Positions 22,653 to 34,160 of a stretch of 64,000 bases of DNA are shown here, in pieces. Source of the stretch: Cunninghamia lanceolata (Eukaryota; Streptophyta; Pinopsida; Cupressales; Cupressaceae). Numbering within the stretch: the stretch's first letter is position 1; each line of letters begins with the position of its first letter. The stretch covers positions 13,956,501 to 14,020,500 of the forward strand of contig BSBN01000140.1 of assembly GCA_027924645.1 (NCBI GenBank), written 5' to 3'. The notes under the pieces are model-generated. The model saw nothing but the letters and a program-made list of their open reading frames with translations. It was not told the origin of the DNA and made no database searches. The position numbers and the translations under genes were made by a program.

Positions 22653-22991
22653 ACACGATCCGTCATTCTCCACCCACCCCAATCCATTAGCACTGTCATC
22701 TTTCTAGTCTTCTGTTTATCAAAATCCATTCGTCTCGACTTCACTAACTCAAGTAGCAAGCTAGTGCATCCTTTCCAAGTAAAGGTCCTTAACAAACCTA
22801 AACCAAAGAAGCCTTCTTCCAGAGTCAACTACTGTCCTTCTGTTCTGATTGCTAACATCAACTAAGTCTCGCTTAACCAAAGCACTAGTTGAACAAGCTT
22901 GTCTTCTACAAAATGTTCCATGATCGAGACCAACACGCACATCTCCTGCGACATGTGGCATTTCCTCCAGTAAGACATTATCTTTTTAGGT

Positions 22992-23041
22992 AGATAGCAC
23001 CCTTTAATGGACATAGAGTTCCTACGATAAGGCTGTTATCT
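22992..23041 (+). ncRNA. GATAACA/TGTTATC stem, copy 2
   Basis: Diverged repeat of 22295-22344 with the pairing ends kept (AGATAGCA/TGTTATCT). Confidence 0.4.
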
Positions 23042-25994
23042 TTCCTATCCAATCTATCCTGAGCAACCTCTTTGGCAAGAGAATATGTTGGGTGTATGTT
23101 TACTTTGCAAGTCAGTCAATTTGTTTTATGGTTTATCTTTTGTTCCTTTTCCAATAACTATTCAAGACTACCTTGGTTTATCTATAATCTTGGTATGTTG
23201 CGATGCAGTACAGATTGGGGGCATAGTCATTGCTTTTGTGTTCCATGTTTGAGGAATGATCTTTAGCATCTTTCTTAGCATTATATTTATCTTGTGTGTG
23301 TTATGACCTAGCATTTTACATATTAATAATTCTTCTTGCATTTACTTGTATTGAAGTTTATTTTATGTTCAAGACTATGGCTCATTCACATATTCCAAAC
23401 AAGGCTATATTATGTCTAAAGGATCTAAGTTCAAACCACTTGCTTGTAGAGTCAACGTCCATGCATTCGAATATTACTGCACCTTGGTCTCTTATACCTT
23501 GGTGGTGAACTATCCACATGCTATATCAAAAATAAGGATTGCTCTTTATATACAATTGTGAAACCATTACAACAAGCTCATTCACCCATTCGTTCATCCA
23601 TGGCCTTATATTATTTTCAAAGCAATGATCGATCAACAGTCTTTCTCTTCCTTCTCCCCCTTTTCTTCTTTCTGGTGCTATCTGCAAAACCCACATGTTA
23701 GATATCACTAGTCATCTCATCTACATCATGTTGTCACAGGGCATACATCTCTATCATCATCACATAAATCCATAATCATACATACATATCATCACATCCA
23801 TGTCATCAAGAAGTGCATATGCAAAAGCATGAACAACAGTGCGCAGAATAGATCATCATATATATAATGTGAAGGTCATCATAATAGAAAATGTATGTGT
23901 CTACGTCAATAGTCCATATATACATCAATATAGTACATCAAGGCTATCAAGAGCCTGCAAAATATACATCAGGATGCACGCAAGCATCTATCCACAATGA
24001 TACAAAGTGATACAAATATACAAAATGTCCTTGCTCTAGTAAGTAGAGCTACCCTCCTGTTGTGGCCCCTGTCCTCCACCTATAATCGGTGCAGGTCCCC
24101 CGAATGGTCCTCCTCTCCTTGCTCCTCCTCCTCCCCCTAGTGGCACAAATGGTCCTCTCACTAAGGACAATGACTGCCCTGTCCTATGAGACCCTGATGC
24201 TCTGGACCTGCTCCTATCTCTATAGCTCAGCTCTCGCTGTGCCACTGGCACCGCACCTACATAGAGTGCTCTATAATACTCTGCCTCTCTACCTGCGGAT
24301 ACTAACTCTCCCTACACCTGGATGAGCTCACTGTATAGGATCCTCTGATCTATACCCAGTGCACGGCGTGCCTCATCTCTCTCCCACCTCACTCTATGGA
24401 GTGTGGCCTCTGCTATCAGTTGTAACTATACCTTTGTGTCTCTCTCCCTTGTCACCTGGGCTAGCTGCCCATCATCTACTGCTGGTGTGACTGGTGGATG
24501 TATCTGTACCTGTAGATATGCCTGTGCATGTGTCAGGGCTGTCTGTGCTGCTGCTGCTACCTATGTCTGCACCTGGGCTAAGGCCTTGGCCTATCTCACC
24601 TCAACCCTTGCAGCATCCGTGTCCCTCCTCAATTGTACCATCTGGAGCTCCAGTTGAGTCCTCTGGGTTGTCTCCTCCTGTAGCAACCGCTCAGCCCTCT
24701 TCAAATCAGTCTCTACTACTGGCTCCCCCTCCTCTGCCATCTCCGCATCAGCCTGCTGGCCACTGGCCTCCCCAACTGCCTACTATCTAGCCGCTCTAGC
24801 CTATCATCTAATCCTGGCCTCTACACCTAGGACAAGTACCTCCCCCACTACCCCTGCCACACCTGGTGTAGTCAATCGCACCAGCCTGTGTGTCTACTAG
24901 TACCTATCGTACTCTAGCAGTGTACCTAGGTCTGCCAATCCTGAATCCCAATCCCATATGACGGGGATAAATCCCCATACCTCTGCTAACGTTGTAGCCA
25001 CTAGAATCTCTGCATCCCAGTCTCCAACCTCTCTTCGTGTCCTGGCATGTGTCGCCTCCCCCACTGGTAGTCCCTGTGGTAACCCAAACTGTCTGAGTAC
25101 CCGCTCTAGTAAGTATCTCTCGATGGTGTCTGTCTGTCTCCCAAACAGATACCGATCCTATCTGCAGTACATCAGCTACTTGTGCTCGTCCTCCCACTCC
25201 TCGCATAGTAACCATGGCCTCCAAATAAATAGGTCCATCTCATCGATCTACTACCTCCAGTGGCTAACAGATCCCAGCCTCTGGTGTGTAATCACTCCCT
25301 CATATAGGAATGCGTATGGCTCTCCCCTATCCTGATGGCCCTGTGTCATGGGTCAGATCACTGGGATATGCTCCCAAGCCCACACCTATAGAAGAGTCAC
25401 CCCTACTGAGAGACTCCTGCCTCTCCTATACACACAATGGCGCATATCATTGTACAACTGTCCCAGCACACATGGGCCCCATGCATACTAAATGCCATCT
25501 GTAAACATCCCAGATAATACAGTACCCCAGCCAACCAATAATCCTCTGGATCTCCTATTTGGGCAAAGGAAGCCGCCAATCAATGAAGACACTATCCACC
25601 TGATCTTGTTGCAGAGTCTCGGGATGTCTGCACACCGAATCTCTCCGTCATCTATCCTGAGGTCATCTGTGCAAAATACCTCTACCATGCCTGCCTCTCC
25701 CCACGCTGGGTCAAAATGCACTCTCTCCCCATCAATCTGAATCCTTAGGATGTGATACACATCCTCCAAGGTCACAGTCACCTCCCTTGTCAGAAAGTGA
25801 AACGAGCCTATCTCACTGCAGAACCTCTCCACCACTACTGTCACTAGGGTGAGATTCGCCCTAATGTGAGTCAAGTGTGCAACATGCCATAATCCCGCAT
25901 GCTCTAGGAATGTGTCCTCCTCCCACGTCAGCTGTACTACCTCATGTGCTATCTCATGGTGTCACTCTCTCGACATCAATGGAGGCATAATCCT

Positions 25995-26617
25995 CTATAT
26001 CCACAACAAACCACTTGTCAGTCAGTTTAACCATTCCTCTATAGTCCTACCAACTTCTACCCTAAGACCAGCTCTTCCCTTACTCCAACCTAAGCAATCT
26101 AGCTTTCGGTCAACCCTACCCATTGCATTCTTCATCCCAAACCAAAGGCACCTTGCTTTCCCCAAGAACGCTCCACTATGTTACCATAAGCGCCTCACTA
26201 TTGCTACAAATGTGCTTTGTTTTTCTATACCAAGTGTGACTTGTTTTCACCAAGTGCGCTTCTCCATGCTACTAACCATGCCACTCTGTGCTGCCAAAGG
26301 TGACCTGATTTCTTGCTAACCCTTCCAACTGCGCCTTACTTCCCCGCCAATCACGCTGCACTACACTACCAGAGGTGCTACGGCTTTATACCAAACGCGC
26401 TACGGCGCGGGGCCCAAACACCAAAAGTGCTCTAATTTTACCAATAGCGCTAAACCTACCTACCAGACATGCTGCGGTGTGCCAATAGCGCCTTAACTGA
26501 CTACCAATAGCGCCGTGCTATCCTAAAGCGCTTTTGGCTGACCTAAAAACCCTACTTAGACCTAGCCCTAAACCTAACCAAAAAAAACAAATTAAAAGGG
26601 GGTTTTTGGACACTTAC
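25995..26617 (-). other. Proposed intron of the antisense PMD gene
   Basis: Donor CG|GTAAGT at 26617 downwards and acceptor ATATAG|AG at 25995. Joining keeps phase 0 between exon 1 and the PMD frame. The intron contains most of the GCGCTATTGGTA array. No transcript evidence is available. Confidence 0.5.
26140..26545 (-). repeat. Inverted copy of the leader motif array
   Basis: Read on the minus strand this stretch is a series of GCGCTATTGGTA, AGCGCTTTTGG, GAGCACTTTTGGT and similar motifs (about 15-18 copies), matching the sense-leader arrays at 1576-1822, 2186-2397 and 13803-13990. It lies inside the proposed intron of the antisense gene. Confidence 0.7.
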
Positions 26618-26797
26618 CGCTGCTAGAGCTCCTACTGGCCTCCCGTATGTCCGCACAAGCTCCGCCTGATGCTTGTACGCTAGGATCGACATCTCTCCGT
26701 GCAGTCTGCTCCTTCCACTCACCCTCAGTTTGGAGGCTCTACTCTCTAAATTTGAAAACTCTTAGTGTGCAAATGAGGATTGTGGTCCCCATGGGAC

Positions 26798-26807
26798 CTA
26801 TTTATAG
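26798..26807 (-). promoter_or_regulatory. TATA box of the antisense PMD gene
   Basis: CTATAAATAG on the minus strand, a consensus plant TATA box, 106 bases before the proposed ATG at 26692. Transcription would start near 26770. It is in element A's internal region, about 220 bp before the 3' LTR, so it is not an LTR promoter. Confidence 0.65.
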
Positions 26808-27014
26808 CATCCCTCCCTCTTTCTTCTATCTTCCCAACCCATTCTACTTTTTCCTTCTAACCTCGTCACACGCGCTTCAAGTCAACCATCAACCCAGTCC
26901 TTCTGTCACTTCCCTGTCTTCCCGCTTGAGGGCTCATACACTGGGGCATAAAAAATTGTATCATGTCTTCAACAACCGTTTTCTTTGACACAACGTTGTA
27001 AACTACATTGCATC

Positions 27015-27028
27015 AAAGAGGGGCAAAA
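27015..27028 (+). promoter_or_regulatory. Polypurine tract of element A
   Basis: AAAGAGGGGCAAAA directly before the 3' LTR, identical to B's. Confidence 0.85.
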
Positions 27029-28219
27029 TGTAGACACCCTAAAATGACCATGTCATCGCACTACTAGCATTTCATCTAATTCTTCTAATCACCTGCATTT
27101 CAACGTTAATTAAATAATCTAATTGTTTAATTAATTTCACCAAAATCACCAAATTCTTCTAAATCACATAATTGCGACATTAATTAAATAAATTCTCTTT
27201 ATTTAATTAATTAAATTAAATTCCTCTATTATTCTTCCACAATTAAATAATTTTAATTATTTAATTTGATCATTATCCTCTTTCCAAAAATCAAATCCAC
27301 ATTAATTAAATAAATCCAATTATTTAATTAATTCATCATAAATTCTATCCAAACAATTAAATAATTCCCAATTATTTAATTAAATCAAATTCATTCTTCC
27401 AAATTTGAATAAATCAAATCAAATTTATTTAAATCCTTTCAATCTCCAAAAATAAAATAAATCAAATATTTTATTTATTCTTCCAAATCGTGCACAACAA
27501 TTAAATAAATAAATTTATTCAATTTGCTTTCTTATATTCAAATTCTTCAAATATCTTTCAAAATCTTCTAAAAATAAGTCTTGTTCTCCATGCACACAAA
27601 ATTAAATAATTTATTATTTAATTTCTCTCAAATCATGCAAAATCAAATCTTAAGTTGAGTTATCTATTCACTCAACCTTGTTTTTATCAATTTCTCTTAA
27701 ATTAGAAAAAAACTTTCTAATTTATGAAAAGCATGTCTTATCCTTAGAAAAGAAAGTATTTAACTCAAATAAAACAGTTTTTGTGTGACACTTGTCTTCT
27801 TCTTATTCATTGCACATTCCTCAACTGTTCTCCTCTGTTGATTCTTCTAAATTATTTAGACCATTTATCAATCTTTGTTGAAACCTATATAAACCCCCCT
27901 CATCTCCTTCATTACCCCTCTCTTCGATCACTTATTCTCAGGCATACTTAACAATGCTTTGAGCATACATCACATCAATTGAGCAACTTTACGATCTCTT
28001 AACATTGATCTTTTGAGCACTACACTTGCTTGTTGCAACCATGGTTTCGCAACTATATTGAGCAATCCACATTCAATCCAAAGGGAACAATACAAATCTT
28101 GGTAAAAGATTTCATATTTCATTGATTTATTATTAATGGCTTTCATTTAGATTTGTTCTCTTTATGTTATTGGGTTTTTGATTTGTTTAGTTTAATATAG
28201 TCAATTTTCCTCATACACA
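27029..28219 (+). repeat. 3' LTR of element A
   Basis: 1191 bp, same termini and palindrome array as 302-1491, followed by the target duplication CTATT. Confidence 0.92.
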
Positions 28220-29640
28220 CTATTATGATGATTAAGCATGAAAGAAAATAATAGAAACTCAACCAAAGCAACATCAAACATAAGAGAATACCAAATTTAC
28301 ATGGAAAACCCAATAATGGAAAAACCATGGTGGGGATTAGCTTATAGTATAAAGAAATAACAACACCAAAAAATAATAGGGTCACTAGTAGAAGGTTCAC
28401 TACTAAAGGGATCACTACCCAAAAGAAAGGCTCACTGCTAGAAAAGAGAAGAAGATAGAGAAGATTATTACAAGGATAAAACTATCTTAGTGCAACACCA
28501 TCAACACCTTCACAGTTACACTGAAGAATTATAGAAACCTTCTACTCATTGCATCCAGTGATCTAACACATGAAAGCTTGTACTGTACCAGACATTCAAC
28601 CACACTATTGTTCACATCACCTTCATCACACACACACTCGATCATGATCCCTTGACACTTATTTATATTGTCTTGAACCTTTACAACATTCTCCAAGGTC
28701 AGAAAATCACCTTAACCCAAAAATTTCAAAATAGGTTTGGACCTAAACATTCTTGCAGTAGAAAAGAATGAATGTAGACCACACCACTTAGCTCAGACCT
28801 AAATCCACTCTTACATGTTATTCCATGCTTCCACAATCACTAAAGCACAACTGTAAGTAGTGTAAACAATGAATTCAACAAAATTTGTGAAAACACTATG
28901 ATCTTTTAGGTACATGCTTCCACAAAGATCAAAAGACAACTTGTGGACCACATTGCAAGCTTGAACATGATCTAGAGGCATTCATAAGCATCTAAAAACC
29001 AACAAATCCTTTCTCAACAATTTTCACCTAATGAAAGTTCACACTGGAGCACTCAAACAACTCGATCATACATTGCAACTCAAGAAATCAACTTGTGGAG
29101 CACCAAATCATGAACAACTTGAACTAAAGCAATATATAAGCATTATAAGCACAAATCTAGAACCACCAAGATAAAAACAAATCTGCAAAGAAATGCGTAG
29201 CAAAACAATTTCTCTCAGACACCTTTGCAAAGCTCAGAAACACAGTCCACACACTAGTGAACACAACTTCCTTTACACAATGAACCAGAACACCAAATTT
29301 GGAATATAACATCTCTTTACATCCTTGAACAACATATCGAAACCGCAAAGACATATTATCAATGTAGAGGAAATGCTGAGCAAAACTAGATCACTATTCT
29401 ATGGACCAAAATGCTACTTCAACACACTATTTCCTTTATTAATCAAATTTTCTCAAAAGCACTTGGAAACCAACCAACAAAAACATATTCTTGACATCTT
29501 CAACACCGTTTCAAAGCAACCAAATCATCTTCAACAAATTAACTCAACCAAATAGCTCATACCATTGCAACAACCTCATCTTTGCTCAACCAATCAACAC
29601 TAATGACAACACCAAGCTGAGATGTTGACATCAATGATAA
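28220..29640 (-). repeat. LTR of element H, continued
   Basis: Resumes the sequence broken at 301. It has a CATGGAAAACCCAATAATGG string near 28300, comparable to the GTGGAAACCCTGTTAAGGG position in the E LTRs. The right end is uncertain; a candidate is TCAATGATAACA ending near 29642. Short ORFs here have no family features. Confidence 0.45.
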
Positions 29641-29903
29641 CATTAACTGCACATACTTGCAACAAGCCCAAATTCATAAATCGAGATTAGGGTAAATTTT
29701 GGAAATAAGGGAATGAATTAAGGAAAAGAAAAAATCAAAGTAGGACAGGGTGACCAGAATGAAGAGAAATGGCGGCCAGGTGAGGGAACACTAAGCTGGG
29801 GAATATGAAGGTATAAAGGTGCCTTGAATAGGGAAAATCATTACCAAACAACAATTCTAGTCACATGTTGCCACAAAGGGATGAGGCATGGTGTGAACGT
29901 AGG
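29641..29903. other. Unassigned sequence between H and F
   Basis: No ORF, repeat or motif that I recognise. It may be the sequence into which H and F inserted. Confidence 0.4.
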
Positions 29904-31515
29904 CACTATTGATGTTAAAATTTTTCAATTAAATCACCAACAATGGGAGATTATGAAAACATGGCATTAGCCCTTAGAATAATCTCCATATTTTAAAGAA
30001 GTTGGCTCTTATCTAAGGTTTGTGAGAAAAGGGAAGAAAAAACAAATTATAGATACAATATAAGATAACTTCCTAAGGTGAGGCACCAATAATATGTTTT
30101 AATTTCAAATAAGGATGGTGATTAAATCCTTTAAAATCTCTATTAAGTTAAAGAGCAATATACATGATTAACAGAAACAAAATATATAATAGATTTATAG
30201 TCAAAGGCTAAGCTTAAAGAACTTGCAAGAAAGACCCATAAAATATCGCAAATGCACATAACAAAGGCTTCTTCTTATTAATATCTTTGACAAAGTACAT
30301 AAGGCAAAGAGTATGCACAGATCCACAATGTTTCTTTTTCTTGAAAGTAAACTATAAAGGTAAATCATATATATCTGATCTAACAACACAAATTCTCTCA
30401 GCATATATTTATTTTTTGTTGTTGTTGTGTATATCTATTACAAAATGCCCCTATTTATAGCACAAAAATGAGGCTCCAGAGTCTGGCAATGGCTGAGACT
30501 TCTCCAACCGCCCATGAAATAGATCTGGCGTCAACTGAAGATGCCATTGGGAGCCCACACACTGAAGATTATTTTAGATTCTAGGTCTCTGCTTCAACTC
30601 TTCTTGTTGTAACAGACACTCTAAGTCTTCTGATATGCTAGATTATCTGCTCATTCCCTGCATTTCTATTGGTCGGCAGGGGCATTAAATCAGCTCAAAC
30701 CCATGGTACTTCTATTAGTTCCATTGAGACAGGTGTCACCTCCCACAGTCCTCAAAAAGGCTCAAAAGATACATATGTGGCACTCTGGCACTCTCCAAGT
30801 CAGACCTTTTCTTGATGATTCCTTAAACGTGCATTGTGTTGACATCTGGCGCTTTCCACCACTTCCATTCTTAATAAAAGACTTAGCTTTTCATAACACT
30901 TGGAGGGTTTCGCCTATTTCAAAACTGGGACATGTGGCACCTTTGCGCTGCTTCTCAAAGTTTCACCAAAATGGTTCCTTCAAACATCTGCCACGCTGAC
31001 ACGTGGTGTCATCCACAACTTTCATTAACTTTGAAGTTTGGATCCTGCCATAGACATACGTCATCTTATGACCCAAAAAAGACTTAACTAAAAGGGAGAA
31101 AGCACAAGGACATGTGGTAAGCTCCACTTGATGCATCAAAAGACACGTGGCAAGTTGGTAGGATTTTAAGATACCTTCACTAAAAACTTCCCTTGAATCT
31201 TCATCATGCCGACACGTGGTCCTATCTTTCAAGACTCAAAACCTTTTAAAGGAAACATGGAGGAGGCCCTTCGAATGTTGTATCTGAACTGAAAGATGAC
31301 ACTTGGCACATTCCACTAATATAGACCTAGTCACATGGTGACACCATGCTCTTTCTGAGTTTCTTTGCCACTATGCATCTTCAAAACCCTGCTCCTATGA
31401 GGTGTTGCATCCGCACAAGAGAAAACTAATACTTAGCCAATTCATAGTCACTTATCGATGGAAATACTAGAAACAAATACATATAAATATGTAGAGTTTT
31501 TAATCTCTATAGTTC
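29904..31515 (-). repeat. LTR of element F (minus strand, 3' LTR)
   Basis: About 1612 bp and an inverted, diverged copy of 34162-35771. TATA box CTATAAATAG on the minus strand at 30451-30460. No primer site follows its end at 29904, while ORF remnants lie on the other side, so it is a 3' LTR. Several G-box/ABRE-like ACGTG sites lie in U3 (30998-31010, 31141-31150, 31211-31220). Confidence 0.75.
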
Positions 31516-34160
31516 TTGGTGACCCACTTGGGACTCTGTGCCTGCATAGAGAGAACCCAAAAATATTGCAAAAAGATACAAAAAATCAAAATTGCACTTC
31601 CTCAGAAATAGGGACCTACGGATTTTGCAATGCAGCCTAGTACCCAGACCACTTTGAATCTGACAAACTCTCTCTTTTGTAGTGCTTGGAATGACAGATC
31701 CAAGTCAATGATATCCTTATGAGAGAAAGATTGTAAGATCTAAACCAATGTATACAATTGGAACTCCAACTAAGCCATCAAAAGCAAGACTCACTCCACC
31801 TCCTTGACATTTGATGAATCACTTAGACTGTAGAAAATAGTTTGATCATTTTTCTTTAAGAGGAGCAGTGTCTTTATCTCATCCGTCATTAAGACCATGC
31901 TATTATTAAGGAAAGGAAATGGGAGTCCCATCTACACCAACTTTTCTATATGCCTCTTTCATGCCTTTGACACCTTCCTTCAATGTATTTAGAAGGATTT
32001 TGCATCTTGTTGTAGCTTCATTTCATCTCAGAACTTCATTGACTTTTTCTACTACAATCATCCTATCAGTAACCCCTATTGTTAGCAAGCCTTCATCTAA
32101 GGCATCATAAATTTTTTGTAATAAAAGCTAAGAGTCTAAGATCCTTACATAAACATAAGACAAGGTAGCCTCTACTAAAGACTCAAGCTTTTCATAAAGT
32201 TGTTGGGCATTCAAAGGAAATCTAAGAGCAGGCTTCAGTTGTGTGATCTCATCTGAGATCCTTTGCCTTGAAGACACATAAAGCTCTTTCACTATTTCCA
32301 AGACTTTAGTATTTTTAGGCCTTTGATTCAATTCAATAGTCAATTTCTCGAGCTTCTCTTGGTTGGCTATATATTGTGCTTGATAAGCACTGGTCAGGTC
32401 CTATTGTTTTGTAAGACTTTGTTGGAGATATGACACCTCCTAGGCCTTGTCTTAGATTTTCTTTTCTGTAAGAACCTTCTCTTGCTCAAGTGCACTAGCA
32501 TTAGCTTTTACTTGTGTCAATTCAGGTTGTAAGGTTGTAACGTTCGCTTGTGATGCTTGGAACATGAGTCATGTGATCTCCATCCCATAACCTCTACCAC
32601 TCTTCGTCTATTGTAACTTGCCCAAACGTAGTAGTAATCTCAGGAATCTCCTACCTATATTTCCAATAGGCTAATATCTAGTTAGGGGTCCAATCTTTAT
32701 TTCTCAGAGTCTACCTTAAACCATGGGTCATATGCCTCTTAGTGTCATACTCTTGAATGACAATGTAAAATGTCTCCCATGGCTTAGGAGCTTCAATAGG
32801 CACATCTGTCAGTTTCACATAGACATCCAGAGTATCCATCTTTGGTGATCTTCTCTACTCCCATAATGGTTGACTCTCATGAATGAAGACTTTATGAACA
32901 TTTTTTTTCACAATTCAAGATGCTAGGAAACTGTCTAGATCATAATTCCATTGATCTTGTACCATCAAAAATCCATAATTTGCCAGCTTGTTTTGCAATA
33001 GATACTCATTTTCTTTCCTCTTTACCGTGATTCCTACCTTATTCGAAGGGGTATCATAAAATTTCTTCTTTCTCTTCTTACTCCAAAAGTTATTGTCAAT
33101 TATTGATAATTGGCGGGCTACCTCCAAGAATATGACCCTAGGAGTTAAGACCTTTGGAAGCATGATTGGTTCATCGACAAAGCCATGAAGTCTTACTATG
33201 ATGAAATGGGCCCCAAAGAAATAGTCACAAGGAACTTTGGAATTGACTAGAAAACCCCTTATCCTATCAGTCATTCTAATCTCAATACCCTCAGAGTACC
33301 ATTGCTTAAAAATAGGTGTTCAAAAAAGTCTGCAAACTTCTATGGGTTTGAGGTTTCTAAAAGAATACAAGTCCATGCAAACACAGGAATAGTTTTCCTA
33401 CTATCTACCTCTGTGACATACATATCCAACCAGAAATACTATTAAAAAAATTGGTAATTCTAATATAAAATTAAATTGAAGAGATATGTTGAGTACCTAC
33501 AAGGCTGCATGTCAGCAAAATTAGACAGTTGTTGAATCAAAGTCTATGAAATATGCTTTGTAATGTCAAATTTGTATTGTGTGGCTTTATCAACTATCTT
33601 GAGTCTGAAAATAGCTGCCAATTGCTAATCGTATACATTGGCATCCTCATCTTGGCCAAAAATGAAGGCTAGCATAAAGAAAACATCCTGCATGTCTAAG
33701 GTGAATTAGAGTCAGGCTAATGGCAACATGGGCAATTGAGTATTGTCCTCATCTAGATACAACTCTATATTTAGGAAACCTAGCTTCATGTGTACACCCT
33801 GTCATATGCTGTACATTCTAGGTATATCATAGAAATGAGCATCTCAATCATGGTATAGACCCAACATGTCCTGAATTACCTTAGGAGTAATTTGGAGCAT
33901 AAGATTGTTTTTCTAAATTGTTGAAGTTCTAGTGTCAAAAAGGTTCACGAACAGTCGAACCAATTCGAGATAAGGATGAACAGTAGGAACCATGTATTGA
34001 GCCAATTGAGAAGTTCAAATTCTCATGCCGAAAGTCTCAGATTAACTTTTCTTTGCTTGCAAGAGAAATCTCACAAGCGTTTCCTCCCTCAAGTTTTTTT
34101 GGATTCTTGGAAACATGAGGGTCCAAAATTCCATTGGCGTAGTCCTTTACCTATGAAGGG
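31516..34160 (-). pseudogene. Element F post-pol ORF remnant
   Basis: Read 34160 to 31516 on the minus strand with TAG stops bridged. An N-terminal part includes NLMLQITPKVIQDMLGLY. At 32915-33274 there is IIVRLHGFVDEPIMLP followed by a FLEVARQL string, matching a segment of D's post-pol ORF (~43600). A coiled-coil C-terminus follows (32128-32560; e.g. ALEQEKVLTEKK, NQEKLEKLTIELNQ). This is the 3' third of an element of the C/D type. Its gag and pol are not adjacent: the region is cut at 34160 by the C LTR. Confidence 0.6.

Larger units (their letters stand above)
21891..24035 (+). other. Element A region between pol and the antisense gene
   Basis: Non-coding on the sense strand. Contains the hairpin at 21922-21948, two copies of a GATAACA/TGTTATC stem (22295-22344 and 22992-23041), two copies of the GTRCCTTGATCC block (22410-22480, 22581-22652) and G-rich strings (TGGGGGCA at ~22206 and 23216). 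Short ORFs at 22473-22961 and 23072-23508 show no family features. Confidence 0.6.
24036..26692 (-). pseudogene. Antisense plant-mobile-domain (PMD) gene inside element A, two exons, decayed
   Basis: Exon 1 (26618-26692) encodes 25 residues beginning MSILAYKHQAEL and ends at a GTAAGT donor. A 623-base intron is proposed (25995-26617), and exon 2 starts in phase at 25994. Exon 2 reads VVQLTWEEDTFLEHAGLWHV, VVVERFCSEIGSFHFLTREV, VTLEDVYHILRIQIDGERV, LGQLYNDM, VWAWEHIPVI and RYLLERVLRQFGLPQG, the ordered hallmarks of PMD (MAIN/MAIL-like, aminotransferase-like) proteins. An Ala/Gln/Arg-rich, probably coiled-coil stretch and a Gly-rich tail follow, ending EGSSTY. Roughly a dozen in-frame stops, mostly TAG, show it is dead here. 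Some Tat elements such as Grande carry antisense genes after pol; a PMD gene with promoter and intron is my reading. Confidence 0.8.
302..28219 (+). mobile_element. Element A: full-length Tat-type Ty3/gypsy retrotransposon, split by element B
   Basis: Two LTRs (302-1491 and 27029-28219) begin TGTAGACACCCT and end TCATACACA. They are flanked by a perfect 5-bp target duplication, CTATT (297-301 and 28220-28224). A primer site follows the 5' LTR and a polypurine tract precedes the 3' LTR. Coding order is gag, protease, G-patch, RT, RNase H, archaeal-like RNase H, integrase, which is the usual order of the Tat clade. Without the nested B element A is about 17.7 kb. All coding parts carry stops and frameshifts, so it is not autonomous now. 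Its 3' part carries an antisense PMD gene (24036-26692). Confidence 0.93.

Noticed and set aside
24403..25335. Plus-strand ORFs opposite the antisense PMD gene
   Set aside because: They are shadows in Cys/Ser/Leu-rich frames. The minus strand carries recognisable PMD motifs through the same stretch.
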